DNA of 64,000 nt from Acorus gramineus (Eukaryota > Streptophyta > Magnoliopsida > Acorales > Acoraceae), in contig CM060849.1 of NCBI GenBank assembly GCA_030737835.1, forward strand, positions 30,741,080 to 30,805,079, read 5' to 3'. Shown piece by piece: positions 22,164 to 33,718 of this stretch (its first letter is position 1; the number at the start of each line of letters is the position of its first letter). Below the pieces are notes generated by a model that searched no databases, was not told where the DNA came from, and was given only the letters and a program-made list of their open reading frames with translations. The position numbers were made by a program, and so were the translations under genes.

Positions 22164-22649
22164 GAGAAAAATCCATATAACCACCTAATTTTTCTTCAAG
22201 AATACAAAGTCCCCCAAAAACACATATTTAAACCTAAATAGTTTCATGAGTTAAATTTCTGTTAATAAATAAAGAATATTTTATTTGGTTAACCTTGGCT
22301 AAGAACATAGTATAACAAAAATCTCCTTTAATGTATTAAAAATATGAAAAATCTTTGTAAATGACAATTTTATCTTTCTAGATAAGGTTTCATAATCTAT
22401 TCGGAATGGCAAAATTGTCATTTATAGAGGATTTACCGCATTTGTAACACATTGTAAATAATTTTTAGTATACTGTGTTTTCAACCAAGATTTAACTAAA
22501 CAAAATATTCATCATCTATCCATTAAAGTTTAATTCAAGGGCTATTTGGAATTACATAAGTGTTTTCAAGAAGTTATATGGATTTCAGGAAAAGTCTAAG
22601 GGTCATAAGAATTTCGAGTTGTTTATAGGGTGTTATTTAGATTTTTCCC
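22164..22649. mobile_element. Long-TIR MULE-like element, 486 bp, 9-bp TSD
   Basis: Ends GAGAAAAATCCATATAACC and, inverted, GGGAAAAATCTAAATAACA. The flanks TAAAAAGAA (22155-22163) and TTAAAAGAA (22650-22658) match at 8 of 9 bases, the Mutator-type TSD length. The internal order is the same as 25719-26230. Non-coding. Confidence 0.7.
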
Positions 22650-22865
22650 TTAAAAGAAATACGAAGAAGGGAGAGATTGATTACTAAATAACATAATTTA
22701 CATAATTCAAAAATAAAAATTACTTTTTATTATATTATAGAATAAGGAATAGTGATTTAAAATCATAAAAATGTACTTTCATTGAGATTTGTGGATGGAT
22801 AAAAATGGTACCAAAACACCCCTTTTTTATGAGCATATCCGATGCATAATCTAATACAATATTAT

Positions 22866-23631
22866 GAAAAATCGATATAACTCCCTAGAAAGTTAGCTAA
22901 ATCCGTTTTGGGCACTCTAAATTTGAAAAATTATCACACGCTCCCATAAAGTATATGTGGTTAACGGTTTAGTCCCTGAGTTAAATTGCTCAAATAAATG
23001 CATTCAAATAAGTCCCTACAAAATATAAAAAAACTGATTGAATCCTTTTGATGACCAAAAAACCCTTTGCTTTTTTCTGAAAATTCTTTTGTTATCTTAT
23101 ACTTACCAAAGGTGAAAAAAAAGGAAAAAAAAATCGATACAATTCCCTGAAAACTTATAAAAATAAAAAAAAATCTTTGTAAAATCAGTAAATATCCTTA
23201 AAATTAACTACAAATATGGTTAGTTTATTATAGTAATTTATCAGGTAAATTTTAAAATGATATTTCAGTAATTTATCATGTATGGTTAGAGTGAACTACA
23301 AATCTGATTAGTTTTTATTACGGTAAGAAATAAAATAAATATTGTCTAATAAGATAGGGACCTGAGGGGATTTTTCGATTTTATAAAGACTTTTTTTGAT
23401 GTTCATAAGTTTCAAAGGAACTATATCGACTTTTCATAAATAAGGGGTGAAGGCATTATGGTAACTTTCAATATACAGTTAAGGTTAACCATGTACATAA
23501 TTAGTTCAGGGTGATGGTAGGGACTAAAATGATATTTTTCTAATAATATAGGGACCGGTAATGATTTTCTAATTTTAAATGAATGAAAATCGATTTAGCT
23601 AACTTTTCATGGAGTTATATTGATTTTTTTC
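22866..23631. mobile_element. Long-TIR element, AATCGATATAACTCC family, copy 1
   Basis: Ends GAAAAATCGATATAACTCC and, inverted, GAAAAAAATCAATATAACTCC-like. The second TIR tier TTAGCTAAATC pairs with GATTTAGCTAAC. Its size and block order match 36171-36932. Interior phrases such as GTCCCTAC...ATAGGGACC are repeated in both orientations. TSD not resolved. Confidence 0.65.
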
Positions 23632-25097
23632 AAAAAATTAACAAAAAAATAGACAGGCTATGGACCAGGCCCATAGGCCAACTCGGACGGGCCTGGGTCA
23701 AGGTTGACCGGTGAATCTAAGATCCGTTCCTAGTTTTGGCCCTATGGGTCGAGTCGGATAGATGAGGTTTGTAGATTTCAGACCAAGTGTGATGCTTAGT
23801 TTTAACTACGATCATTAACCCAATATCAAATTCATTGTTGTGACAAACATATAAAATTAATTTTTCAGGTTAAGATTTAACATAATGCGAATTTCATTTA
23901 AAATGAAACGGGTATAACTGTACTACGGGTTTTCGTGTATCCAAACTTTCAACATGCACCTTTACATGAATTAATATGAGCAACGAATGGTTGAATTAGA
24001 ACTGAAGTGACAAATGACAAATGAAGTATCTTCAAAAAAAAGAAAAGAAAAGAAAAGAAAAAGGTACTCCATTTATAACTTAATAAAAATAAGTTACAAC
24101 GGTCTGAAATTATTTTAAAAGTATTTTAAATTTTACCTGAATCGGTTGAACCAACTAAACTTCATTATCATTGAATTCATTTCAATTTACTCTCAATACA
24201 AAGATATAAGAAAATTATAAAAATTAATCAATCCACTAATTCAATCAACGATTTTTAAGAATTGGCTTTGTGTTGATTACATGACTATTTTTTTTTCCAC
24301 ATAATTTACAATTAAATATTAATTAAAATATAAATCATATCTAATAAAAAAAATTGATTTTATATGATAATAATGCTATGATGTTGAATAAAAACTTAAA
24401 AAGTATTAAGATTTAATATTTGATAATTATGCAAATTTTTTCTAAAATATACTTCATATTATTCTGAAATTGTTTATTTAATAATAATAATTTTATATTT
24501 TATTATGTATTGATAATGATACGATTCAAATCTAATTAATCTAACAGTTAACCAATAACTTTCAACCCATTCATTTTTCCTATTAAATAAATGGTTGGAC
24601 TTTTATAACATTGTCTAAGAGCCGTGTTTACAAGAATTATCCAAGATTAAGCACCGTTTGTTGTTTGGATCTTATCCAAGTCTAATTAGTACTAAAGTAC
24701 TACTTGTTATGTTCTAATTTGACAAACAATTATCTAGATTCATGTAATATCCATCTCGCTCGTCTAAATCAAATGCATGCAATTTCGGTGAGTTAAAATC
24801 AAGACTGAACCATATAATAAGACTTACAAAAAAAATGTAGCCAATCAACTCCCCTCTCTCAGTCTCTCTGGATCAAAGACACCAAAGAAAAAGTCCCCAA
24901 TCAAACAAGAAGACAACCTAGATAAATACGTGTTGACCCCGTCGTGGAGACCGTGGATTTCAAAAGTCATTGAAATCTTTTTCGGTGGAAAATTTGCACT
25001 TAGCCCTCTATGGACGACTTCAATCCTGGTCTACACCTCAGGGGGGTGTATTTCCTGTTAGATGTTTTGGGTCCTGTGTCTTGTTGTGTATTTGTTT
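23632..25097. other. Intergenic DNA, no gene seen
   Basis: Contains the second GGCC-rich fragment (23650-23765) and an (AAAAG)n-like run near 24035-24063. Otherwise AT-rich with no coding, tRNA or promoter signal recognised. Confidence 0.4.
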
Positions 25098-25105
25098 CTT
25101 GTAAA

Positions 25106-25617
25106 TAGGGCTGTAACTTGGATCGAGTTGAATCCAAATCCGACCGGTTGAACCTCATTTTTACATAGGTTAGGTTGATCAAATTGGGTTCGGATTCAGG
25201 TTGACCAATTCGGGTTGACTCACAAATCAGGTTGGGTTCGAGTTGGCCTCACTCACAACCCAATCCAATCCGAACCCGTAAATTAATAGTTAAAAAAAAA
25301 ATCATGGCCGTTCATTCTGTAGTTTCTAATCTGGGTAATCTAAATTTTAGGTAAACCTAGTTAATCTTACGGGTTTGGGTCGGGTTGATTTATTTAATTT
25401 GTACATCATATTAGAAATTCGGGTTGGGTCTGGTTGGTCCAATTCGGGATGAAAATCGGGTTAAGTCGGGTTGGTTTCTTTAATTACGGGTTGGGTTCGG
25501 ATTGGTCCAATTCGGGTTGAAAATCGGGTTGGGTCGGGTTAGAGTTGAGTAATTTAGAATTCGGGTTGGGTTTGATTAGGGTCAACCGGAACCCAACGCG
25601 TCTGAGTTGCCGTCCTA
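25106..25617. mobile_element. Non-autonomous hAT element, 512 bp
   Basis: Ends TAGGGCTGTAACTTGG and, inverted, TAGGACGGCAACTCAG. The flanks CTTGTAAA (25098-25105) and CTTTTAAG (25618-25625) match 6/8. The interior is built of GGGTTGGGTTCGG/CCAATCCGAACCC repeats, many in tandem near 25370-25560. No transposase. Confidence 0.75.
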
Positions 25618-25718
25618 CTTTTAAGTCTTGTTAACAAAAAATAATAAAATAAAATATTTTACCAGGCTCACTCAACTAAAATCCACATATATACTAAAAA
25701 ATCACATAATTGATTAAT

Positions 25719-26230
25719 GGGAAAAATCCATACAACCCCCTCAAATCTGATTGAAATTCATATAACCTCCTAACTTTTCTTAAAATCCATATCACCCCCT
25801 AAAAACACCTAGTAAATTCAAATAGCGCCCTGAATAAAATTATTGTTAATAGATGATGAATGTTTTGCGCATATTTCATTTAGTTAACCCTGACTGAAAA
25901 CACGATATATTAAAAAACCACTACAATGAATTAAAAATGCGAAAAATTCTATGAAAATGATGATTTGACGTATTCTCTCTGGATATATTATAAAACTCTA
26001 CCTAGAAGGGTAAAATCATCATTTATAAAAGATTTTTCGCATTTTTAACATATTGTAGATTTTTTTTGTGTATTGTGTTTTCTATTAGGGTTAACTAAAC
26101 ATAATATTTACAAAATATTCATCATCTGTAAATGTAAATTTTTTTCAGAGGATTATTTGAATTTATTAATTGTTTTTAAGGGGTTATATGGATTTTAAGA
26201 AAAATCAGAGGGGTTATATGGATTTTTCCC
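25719..26230. mobile_element. Long-TIR MULE-like element, 512 bp, 9-bp TSD
   Basis: Best-preserved member of the ATATAACC family. Ends GGGAAAAATCCATACAACCC and, inverted, GGGAAAAATCCATATAACCC. The flanks TTGATTAAT (25710-25718) and TTGACTAAT (26231-26239) match 8/9. The TIR region runs past 100 bases with mismatches, so the element is largely a hairpin. Non-coding. Confidence 0.82.
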
Positions 26231-26239
26231 TTGACTAAT

Positions 26240-27388
26240 TGAACAAAGAGTATAAGATGGACAGGTGTGTCATCATCAGAACAATAGCCGACACGTAGGC
26301 ACCATTCGAACAAAAGGCAGAGAAAGACTTGGCAATGCATGGGGTCCACGTGAATTTCCTTCTCTTTGCAATGAAGGTCCAAAGGCTTCTATCAAGTACA
26401 AATGAATTACGCGTTCTTGACCGGCCATTTGATTTCAGAAAATTTTAAAGACCTATAGTATATATATTTTTATTTTTTAAAAAATAATAAATATCATATA
26501 TGATCTGATAAAAAATATATATCATTTTATTTTGAATCAAATAAATCTATTTTTGAATTTTTAATAATACATATAAAATTGTATTTTGAATTGTAAAAAA
26601 AATTGAGTACCACATCACCCTTGATTTTATATCTTTAAAAGACGAATTTGAAATGATATATATAGAGAAAATTAGCGTAGCCTTCGCAAAGATGACACGC
26701 ACGTTTTGACAAATAATCTAAAATTTTCTATTTCCATAGACCGCATTTATTTATTCACAGCAAATTGGCATCCTGGGGAGTCCACAGTGTGTTTTATGCA
26801 ATGATGAAATGGAGACAACATAGACCGCATTTATTTTGATATAACATATATATTTATTAATATATAAAAAATATAAAATTCAAGTTTTGAAGAAAAAAAT
26901 ATTTAATCAACAAAGATTTACAATCATATTTACTTTAATTATAAAAAATATTTCTTTATATTTTGATTAAATTAATGTTTTAAAAGTATAAAAAAGTATA
27001 TATTTTATTTGATAAAACTATAGAAAAATAAAAAAATATATTTAATTTGAGTGAAATATGGAAAGAGAAAAAAATAATCAATTAAGTGGTTAACAATAAA
27101 AAAAATTAATATTTTATAAAGATTAGACAATTATTATAAACAATAAGCTAAGGTTATTTTTGTCATTTATTTTAACTAGTTATGTGTTAACTATAGTTAA
27201 CTAAAGTGTTAATCATAAAAAGTGATCATATGATATATTTTTATATTAAATAAGATTTTGTTGGTATACAAATAAATATGTGATTTACAATTGCATAAAA
27301 ATAATGAGCATGTATTTGAAGGGTGCTAAAAAAAACTTTTTTATGATTAATTGGACCATAGGAAGTTTGGTTAAGCCTCTTATTCCTA
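26240..27388. other. AT-rich intergenic DNA
   Basis: No gene or bounded transposon recognised. A CCACGTG G-box-like motif is at about 26345. The rest is poly(A/T)-rich. Confidence 0.4.
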
Positions 27389-27390
27389 TA

Positions 27391-27836
27391 GGGTCCGTTT
27401 GGATAAAAAAATAAGTTATTATGGGGTTTATACTTATTCTCAGAATTGTTGACTTTATCAACAGAATACTTAATTTTTTGTTTGATTGTGATTTTAGTTA
27501 TTCTCGTTGGGAAACGTAATAATAAATGTTGAAGTGTTTGGTTGATGAAGAATAATAAAATGTGAATAAGGTGTAAAAAGTTGTTTTAAGATGTGGGCCT
27601 CGTTAATGTATAAGAGGTGACGACAGGTGACTTGATGTGATAATATGCGATTTAATATTTGGGTCTTCTTACAATAATGGAGAAATAACACTACTCCATG
27701 GAGAGACTTGGAATACAAATACCAGATTATTCTCACCTAATTCTATATAACTATAGCCCTTTATATCATCCACCCAAACAGCTTTTATACTGCTATTCCC
27801 TTTTCTCCCTCCTAACTCCCCATCCAAACCGCACCA
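27391..27836. mobile_element. PIF/Harbinger-like MITE
   Basis: The left end GGGTCCGTTTGGATA and a right end ...CCATCCAAACCGCACC form an imperfect TIR. Interior blocks (TTATTCTCGTTGGGAAACGT, AATAATAAATGTTGAAGTG, TAAGAGGTGACGACAGGTG) are the reverse of those in the MITE at 5025-5468, so both belong to one family. TSD not clear. Confidence 0.6.
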
Positions 27837-28224
27837 CATGATTTTTTTTCTCCTGCATTTTCCTTTTCATGTTTTTTTTTACTATTCGACTTGTATACTC
27901 TTTTCTATTGAATACAAATAAGTGGCAGACCCATTAATTTTATTGAAAAAAAAAGTATAAAGAATCTTATTCTTACTTAATTCTGTATAGCTATAACCCT
28001 TTATATCATCCACCCAAACAGTTTTTATACCGCTATTCCCTTTTATCCATTATATTCCCCTCTTTATTCCCCATCCAAACCGCACCATTGGATTTTTTTC
28101 TCCTACATTTTCCTTTTCATGTTTTTTTTCACTATTGGACTCGTGCACTCTTGCACTCTTTTCTATGGAATACAAATAAGTGGCAGACCCATTAATTTTA
28201 TTGAAAAAAAAAGTACAAAGAATC
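27729..28224 (+). repeat. Tandem duplication of about 240 bp
   Basis: Copy 1 (27729-27968) and copy 2 (27969-28224) share TTTATATCATCCACCCAAACAG, the MITE right end, TTTTCCTTTTCATGTTTTTTT and AATACAAATAAGTGGCAGACCC. Copy 2 has a small internal insertion (a repeated TTGCACTC). The unit joins the end of the PIF-like MITE to its flank, so duplication followed that insertion. It lies 0.3 kb beyond the phytocyanin gene's 3' end. Confidence 0.8.
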
Positions 28225-28528
28225 ACGAACATCAAAAGCAGCACAGAAGCAAATGTTGTTTTTGCACAGTCCATAGACATAAAACCACACACTGTGTCAT
28301 CATTCATTTAAAATTTCAAACCACGAGGATCACTTCAAAACATAGCCCACAACAATATTATTTATTTAACACCAAGGACAAATCATAAAATCTAATAACA
28401 GTAGCAATGTTTTTTTATGAACTAACCACAATCCATAACACCAATAAAAAACCAGCATCACTAAAAGAATGCAGGACATCAAACTCTAGTGTTCTAAAAT
28501 AAAACACCCAAACTCTCTTTTATTTTAT
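28225..28528 (-). other. 3' region of the phytocyanin-like gene
   Basis: Minus-strand AATAAAATAAA lies immediately after the stop codon (about 28518-28530) and could serve as a poly(A) signal. No other gene seen. Confidence 0.4.
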
Positions 28529-29730
28529 TTAAAATAAAGCCAAAGCCATCACCAACCCAACAAACGCGCCCGAAAAGGCAGCAGCCATAACAGGAGGGGC
28601 AGATGACCTGCTGGCTGAGGGTGAGGGAGATGGAGACTGTCCTGCATCACTGCTTGGAGTGGGAGCCATCATTGATGGGGATGAAGAAGGAGATGTAGAT
28701 GTAGATGATGGAGCAAGTGAAGGAGTAGTTGAAGGGGATGATGAGGGTGTGTGTGACTGATGAGAAGGAGAAGGAGAAGGGGATGATGAGGGTGTGTGTG
28801 ACTGATGAGAAGGAGAAGGAGAAGGGGATGATGAGGGTGTGTGTGACTGATGAGAAGGAGAAGGAGAAGGGGATGATGAGGGTGTGTGTGACTGAGGAGA
28901 AGGAGAAGGAGAAGGGGATGATGAGGGTGTGTGCGACTGATGAGAAGGAGAAGGAGATGGAGATGTTGATGATGGAGGGCTTGAAGGGGATGTTGAAGGA
29001 GGAGAAGAAGGTGATGATGATGGGGATGTTGAAGGAGGAGAAGAAGCTGATGATGGGGATGTTGAAGGAGGAGAAGAAGGTGATGATGATGGGGATGTTG
29101 AAGGAGGAGAAGAAGGTGATGATGATGGGGATGTTGAAGGAGGAGGAGAAGGTGATGATGATGGGGATGTTGAAGGAGGAGGAGAAGGTGATGATGGAGG
29201 AGGGGGAGATGGAGATGGTGATGATTGTGATGGTGGAGGTGGAGAGGACTTCTTAGAACGATCAGCCAACACAACCACTATAAACTTCTGACCCTTGGAG
29301 CAGTGACTCCCAGATATGAAGTAGAATGACCCAGATCGATCAAACTGAAAAACAGAATCACCACCTTCAAGTTTCTTGATTGGGTTGTTTGTGTTGCAGC
29401 TCTCGTAGTCCTCCTTCTTCACCACCAACACTGAGTCCTCTCCCTTCTTGTACTTGAACACTACATAGATTAACAACAAAAGAAAATCATAAAAAACAGA
29501 ACAAAAAAAAAAGACTGAATAGTGTGAGAAACAGAGAGAAACAGAGACTGACCGAGGTTGTCTTTGATTTGGAATCTGTTCCTCGAAGACCAGTTGTTGT
29601 AATTCTCAGATGGGTTTTGTACCCAACCATCTCTACCACCAACGTAGAAATCATAAGCTTCAGAACAGTAGAGAAGACCCATTGAAAACATAACCACCAT
29701 TAACAGCCTCACAAGTCTCTGGGACTCCAT
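28529..29730 (-). CDS. Early nodulin-like phytocyanin / chimeric arabinogalactan protein, two exons, 369 aa
   Basis: Exon 1 is 29730-29553 and exon 2 is 29460-28529, joined across a 92-bp GT-AG intron that splits a Val codon (DNL-V-FKYKK). Residues 1-25 are a signal peptide ending YCSEA. Residues 26-124 are a phytocyanin domain (YDFYVGGRDGW, NYNNWSSRNRFQ, FKYKKGEDSVLVV, SCNTNNPIKKL, FYFISGSHCSKGQKFIVVV). C81 and C113 fit the structural disulfide. The copper-site Cys and the first His of stellacyanin-type proteins are absent and only H112 is present, so copper binding is unlikely, as usual for ENODLs. Residues about 129-345 are Pro/Ser/Thr repeats suited to arabinogalactan O-glycosylation. The last 24 residues (APPVMAAAFSGAFVGL...) are a hydrophobic GPI-anchor signal. 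Expected location is the outer plasma membrane and cell wall. Family members act in cell-wall signalling, transport and reproduction; the exact role here is unknown. Confidence 0.95.
28736..28960 (-). repeat. 45-bp coding minisatellite, five copies
   Basis: Five tandem 45-bp units each encode SPSPSPSHQSHTPSS (one copy has PQ for HQ). The units are nearly identical in DNA as well as protein, indicating recent expansion inside the AGP domain. The period is a multiple of three, so the frame is kept. Confidence 0.93.
28985..29190 (-). repeat. 36-bp coding minisatellite, about six copies
   Basis: Tandem 36-bp units encode SPPSTSPSSSPS variants; one unit is shortened by 3 bp (SASSPPSTSPSS). Together with the 45-bp array it makes up most of the Pro/Ser-rich domain. 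The opposite-strand frame at 28729-29256 is a repeat artefact. Confidence 0.9.
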
Positions 29731-29920
29731 TTTTTTTTAATGCAGAGAGAAACAGAGAGAGAGAGAGAAAGATGAAGAGAAAGACTGACGAATATAATGG
29801 AAGATGGGGATTGAGATTTCTTAGGATCCAATAGTCTAAAAGAGGAAGGACTTTTGATTTATGAATGAAATGAAAATCTTTTGTAATAAAAGGGAGGAGA
29901 TTTATAATATCTTTTGACTG
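29731..29920 (-). promoter_or_regulatory. Core promoter and leader of the phytocyanin-like gene
   Basis: ATTATAAA at 29901-29908 (minus strand) is a good TATA box 170 bp before the ATG, implying a leader of about 140 nt. A CT-rich stretch (GA on the plus strand, 29742-29770) lies just before the start, common in plant leaders. Confidence 0.5.
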
Positions 29921-31170
29921 TGTAATGTCTTTGGCTCTTTGGAGGGGTTAATATAAGATTTCCAGAAGTGACCGTTGGAAGGGGATGCATTGTATTCGTG
30001 AGTCATAATTAATTATTTTTTAGGAAATGCATTGTATTCGGGAGTCATAATTAATTAAAAGAAAAAAAAACGTTTCACGGATTTCCTTTCTTCCACTGCG
30101 TGTGCCCTACGTGTCGGGGGTGCATGGATCCAACGGTTATATTTCAAATTGATTGGACGGTCGGGATGTTGTGATGAGTTTGATTAGGAAACTTATAGTG
30201 GCGCCAGTTGTGACAGACTGGTGTCATTTTTTTTGTGTTAGTGAGACTCTTTTATTGAGGTGGGCTTTTGTGGAAAGTGTATTGTTGGGGATTTTAATTA
30301 ACTTTTCATGTTATGTGATTTTAACTAAATTTGTGTAAAATTAGTCACGAAAATTACTCACTTTGTGCCATTTTGTATCTCAAAACGTGGGAATAAATTG
30401 GTATATTTTGTTGGAATATCCGGCCCATGGAGGCCCATTATGTTGAGGCGGTTTAAGGTCACTATCATGGACTAAAATGAAGGGCGTAGGTGTCATGTAA
30501 TAGTAATATTGTTTGGTGTGGGACATAAATGAGTCTTTCATACAAACTAGTCATTGATGATATATATTTTTGTCGGTTGCTTTTCAATGAAATGAAGATT
30601 AGTCTGATACGTGGGCATGGAAGGAGCACCGTGTCGGCAGACTGATTGGCAAATTTGGGCCCCGGAATTGATAGTATGCATCAAGGTCTTTTTTAACATT
30701 AAACGGATAATGATCACTTTTTATTTTATTTTTAATTAATTAGTTAATAAAATTAATTACTTTTTGGATGCAGCTGTCTTTCCTTTTGCTGATATTTTTG
30801 AAAGGTTGGACTTTTATTATTGGCGTTTCTATGGCAAGTATTGATTGATTATTGGTTGATGATCATATGATTATACTAAATGTGTCCGATTTATTAGTCA
30901 ATAAATAATTTATTTTTTATAAAAAAATATCTCATAAGATGTAAAATATCGAACTAGTCAATTTTACTTAATAAATATATCATTTTCACGCACATGTCAT
31001 ATTTGTTTGTGAAGGCTTTAGCCTTTGGGCATAGGATAGGCTTCTTTATATGCTTTACTATCTTTTGCTTTTTTTTGTTTTCTTTCTTTTGGTCTTCTGT
31101 TTCTACTTCCCCTTCCCACTCATCATAATACAATGTTTATCTTTCGTTCCGTAATTCTCAAAAGAAAGAA
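29921..31170. other. Intergenic DNA upstream of the phytocyanin-like gene
   Basis: A short direct repeat AATGCATTGTATTCG.GAGTCATAATTAATTA occurs at about 29984 and 30025. A TGTTGGAATATCCGGCCCATGG segment at 30409 looks like an LTR-type start, but no matching end was found. No gene recognised. Confidence 0.35.
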
Positions 31171-31792
31171 GGGATATTTGCATATATAACTTTGAAAAAA
31201 TTCAATTTTATTAAAATACCCCTGTTATAACCACTACTGCATAAATACATACCCCTGAAAATGTTTGATTTAGTGCAACCGTACCCCTGATGTAATGTTC
31301 TGTCAGCTGTGGTTAGTTTTTTCCGTTTGGTAACCGTTAGAAGGAGTGAATTGTCTAATATACCCTTTCCTTTGCTTGAAAAATGTATTTCCTGGAATGC
31401 TCGTGGAGAATGTTTTCGAAAATGTGATTGGGTTAGGGTTTCAAGGCTAAATAAGATAGATTAGAGTTTCTCTTCAAACGAGAATGAAAGGTTAGGGTTT
31501 CAGAAATCATGAGAAAGGGGGTTTAGAGTTTCTATTTTTACAGTTTTACAGGTATAAGGTGTAAGGGGAAGAAGGGTTTTCAAACAGATGAAAGGTGTAA
31601 GGGCATTTGCGTCTTTTTACTTATAGGGTTAGGGTTAGTAACCATGGTTGATATAAAGTTCAAAATGACGTCTATTTAAAGGGTACGATTGCACTAAATC
31701 AAATATTTCCAGAGATATTTATGCACTACTGGTTTTTACAGGGATATGTTGACAAAATTGAATTTTTTGAGGAGATTATATGCAAAAATCCC
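31171..31792. mobile_element. Long-TIR element, 622 bp
   Basis: About 110 bases at each end are inverted copies: GGGATATTTGCATATA against GGGATTTTTGCATATAA, then AAAAATTCAATTTT, AGTAGTG/CACTACT and TTGATTTAGTGCAA/TTGCACTAAATCAA. This structure is typical of non-autonomous Mutator-like elements. The flanks are A-rich, so a 9-bp TSD cannot be confirmed. Non-coding. Confidence 0.7.
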
Positions 31793-33066
31793 AAAAAAAA
31801 TTTATCCCCAATTTTATTGGCATTATTTTATTTTATATTAAAATATTTTACTTTTAAGAACTTATCCATAGTTTCTCATTGTCTACCTTTTATTTTTTTT
31901 GTGACTATTTTATTAGAATTTTATTTTTTTATTATTTTCAAATTTTTTAATATTTTTTTCTTTTGCTTTGATTCTTCTTTTAATTTATTTTTTTATTTCC
32001 TTTTTTATTGGGATTTTATGTAATGTTTGAACTTATACGGAATGCACATGTTATTTTTCATTTATTTATATGTTATTTTATTCTTTTTGTTTGTTTTGAT
32101 CTGCTTTTATTTTCTGTTTTTAGTACTAATTTTTTTGGGATTTTTTAGTTTGTTTCCTATTTTACCTGAATTTTATTTATTATTTGATTTACAGGTTTAT
32201 ATATTATTTTTCATATTTTATTAATTTTATTCATTGTTCCTACGCTCGTTCGTTTTTATGCTCTTTTATATTTTGTTTTTTAAAATCATGTGTTATTTTA
32301 TGATTTTTTAATTATATTTTTCTTTCTTCTTGCTTACTGAGATTCATTTTTATTTTATTTTATTTTTTGAAAAATGAAATGGTAAGATAACCACTTCTTT
32401 ACATTGAAAACAAGAGTACAAGCTCAGAGGACCAAACTAAAATAGCAAGAAAATAAAATAAAAAACAAACAAAGAAGATGAATATATTAAGAGACTTAAT
32501 CCTTCACTAAACCCAACAAAGGTCCCTAGTCAACGATAAGAGGAGAATTCTGCTGCACCCTAATCATCATTAGCTACTTAAATTTATTTTGTTATAACTA
32601 ACATAATTTTTGTTTAAGAATATGGAGTACTCTGGTCCATACAATAAAATGGAGTATATAATTAATGTCTTACAAAAGTACATAATGTAGACTATTATTG
32701 AAAAATTTAAAAAGTGTGTGGACTGTGTTAGGGGTTGAAAACTTGATTGATCTAACATTTTTCATGAGAAAATGTTCTTTTCAGTTGCGTTTGCATAACA
32801 TGAAGCTTTCGCTTTTGTTGTTCGCACGCTGTTTAAATTTTTAAAGTATATATTTTACAAATGAAATAAATTTATTTTTATAAAAAAATAAAATATATAC
32901 TCGAATGAAATGATCATACATGTATGTTTACTTTTTTTCATAGAAGAATATACATATTGAGATAATAAAGTATATTAGACTATTACTTGGCAATTATAAT
33001 TGTGGTTGCAATCAAATTGGTTATATCATCGCCGTCTATCTTTGTTCCATAAACCCAAAAGGATAA
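31793..33066. other. T-rich intergenic DNA with a possible LINE 3' end
   Basis: Phe/Leu/Tyr-rich frames at 31721-32224 are products of T-rich sequence, not genes. At about 32350-32470 a T-rich run followed by TTGAAAAATGAAATGGTAAG resembles a reversed LINE tail, without a verified TSD. 32800-33000 has decayed TGTTAC-MITE motifs. Confidence 0.35.
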
Positions 33067-33337
33067 TGTTACATCCAGCCTCATTTACAACCTCAATTCA
33101 AATTTACATGTATTTTGAATATTTTAAAAATAGTATATCTCATCTAATGAGATGTATGTTTTTTATAAAAAAAAATGAAGTATATACTCTAATGAATTGC
33201 ATAGATACATCTATAGAAAATGTAAAAAAATTCTTTCGAAGCATATGCCTTGTTAACGTGAGTATATGCGTTAATTTTCTATCAACACATATAGGACTGG
33301 AATTGGGGCTAGAAACAGATCTATGTGTAACAGCGCC
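33067..33337 (-). mobile_element. MITE, TGTTAC family, copy E
   Basis: Runs from AATGTTACATCCAGCC to CTATGTGTAACAGC, about 271 bp. It has the family's CATCTAATGAGATGTATG and TGCCTTGTTAACGTGAG blocks, in the orientation of 43657-43931. Decayed. Confidence 0.55.
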
Positions 33338-33709
33338 CAAACTCAAAAATAGTAGGCCCAATTTAATTTATCTTTTGGCTTTGTATACTTGTACATGAGC
33401 TTTGTTACACTCAGTCATTTTTGCAATCCAAACACAACACTATCATTAGTCTTCTCCACCCATTGTATCGAGATATATACCTCATTAGAATTTTTTTTTC
33501 TACAAATGATATCATTCAATTCATCTCCAACCTTTTAAAAATATATACCTCATTAGATGTATATGATTATAATAGAAAACATGTGTTGCCGGTGTTTTGA
33601 ACCGTAAAACATTTGCCCTTGCAAATGTTGATGTCTCACACCGCTGTCTTCAAAGCTCACTATTATAAGGGCCCCGTCCAGTACTTACTGGATTGCATAT
33701 GTTAATTAT
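33338..33709. other. Short intergenic stretch with MITE debris
   Basis: GTTACACTCAGTC at about 33405 is a TGTTAC-family end. ATATACCTCATTAGA blocks follow, but the other end is not clear. No gene. Confidence 0.35.
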
Positions 33710-33718
33710 TTTTTAAAA

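Noticed and set aside
28736..28960. CRISPR-like array
   Set aside because: Tandem units without unique spacers, in frame within a plant gene.
28669..29274. His/Leu-rich and Lys/Glu/Met-rich frames over the phytocyanin-like gene
   Set aside because: Other-frame readings of the 36- and 45-bp minisatellites.
30409..30670. Possible small LTR or TRIM starting TGTTGGAATATCC
   Set aside because: No matching 3' terminus, direct repeat or TSD could be found.
31721..32224. Phe/Leu-rich frames resembling membrane proteins
   Set aside because: Composition of a T-rich tract; no conserved motif, and they overlap the end of a long-TIR element.
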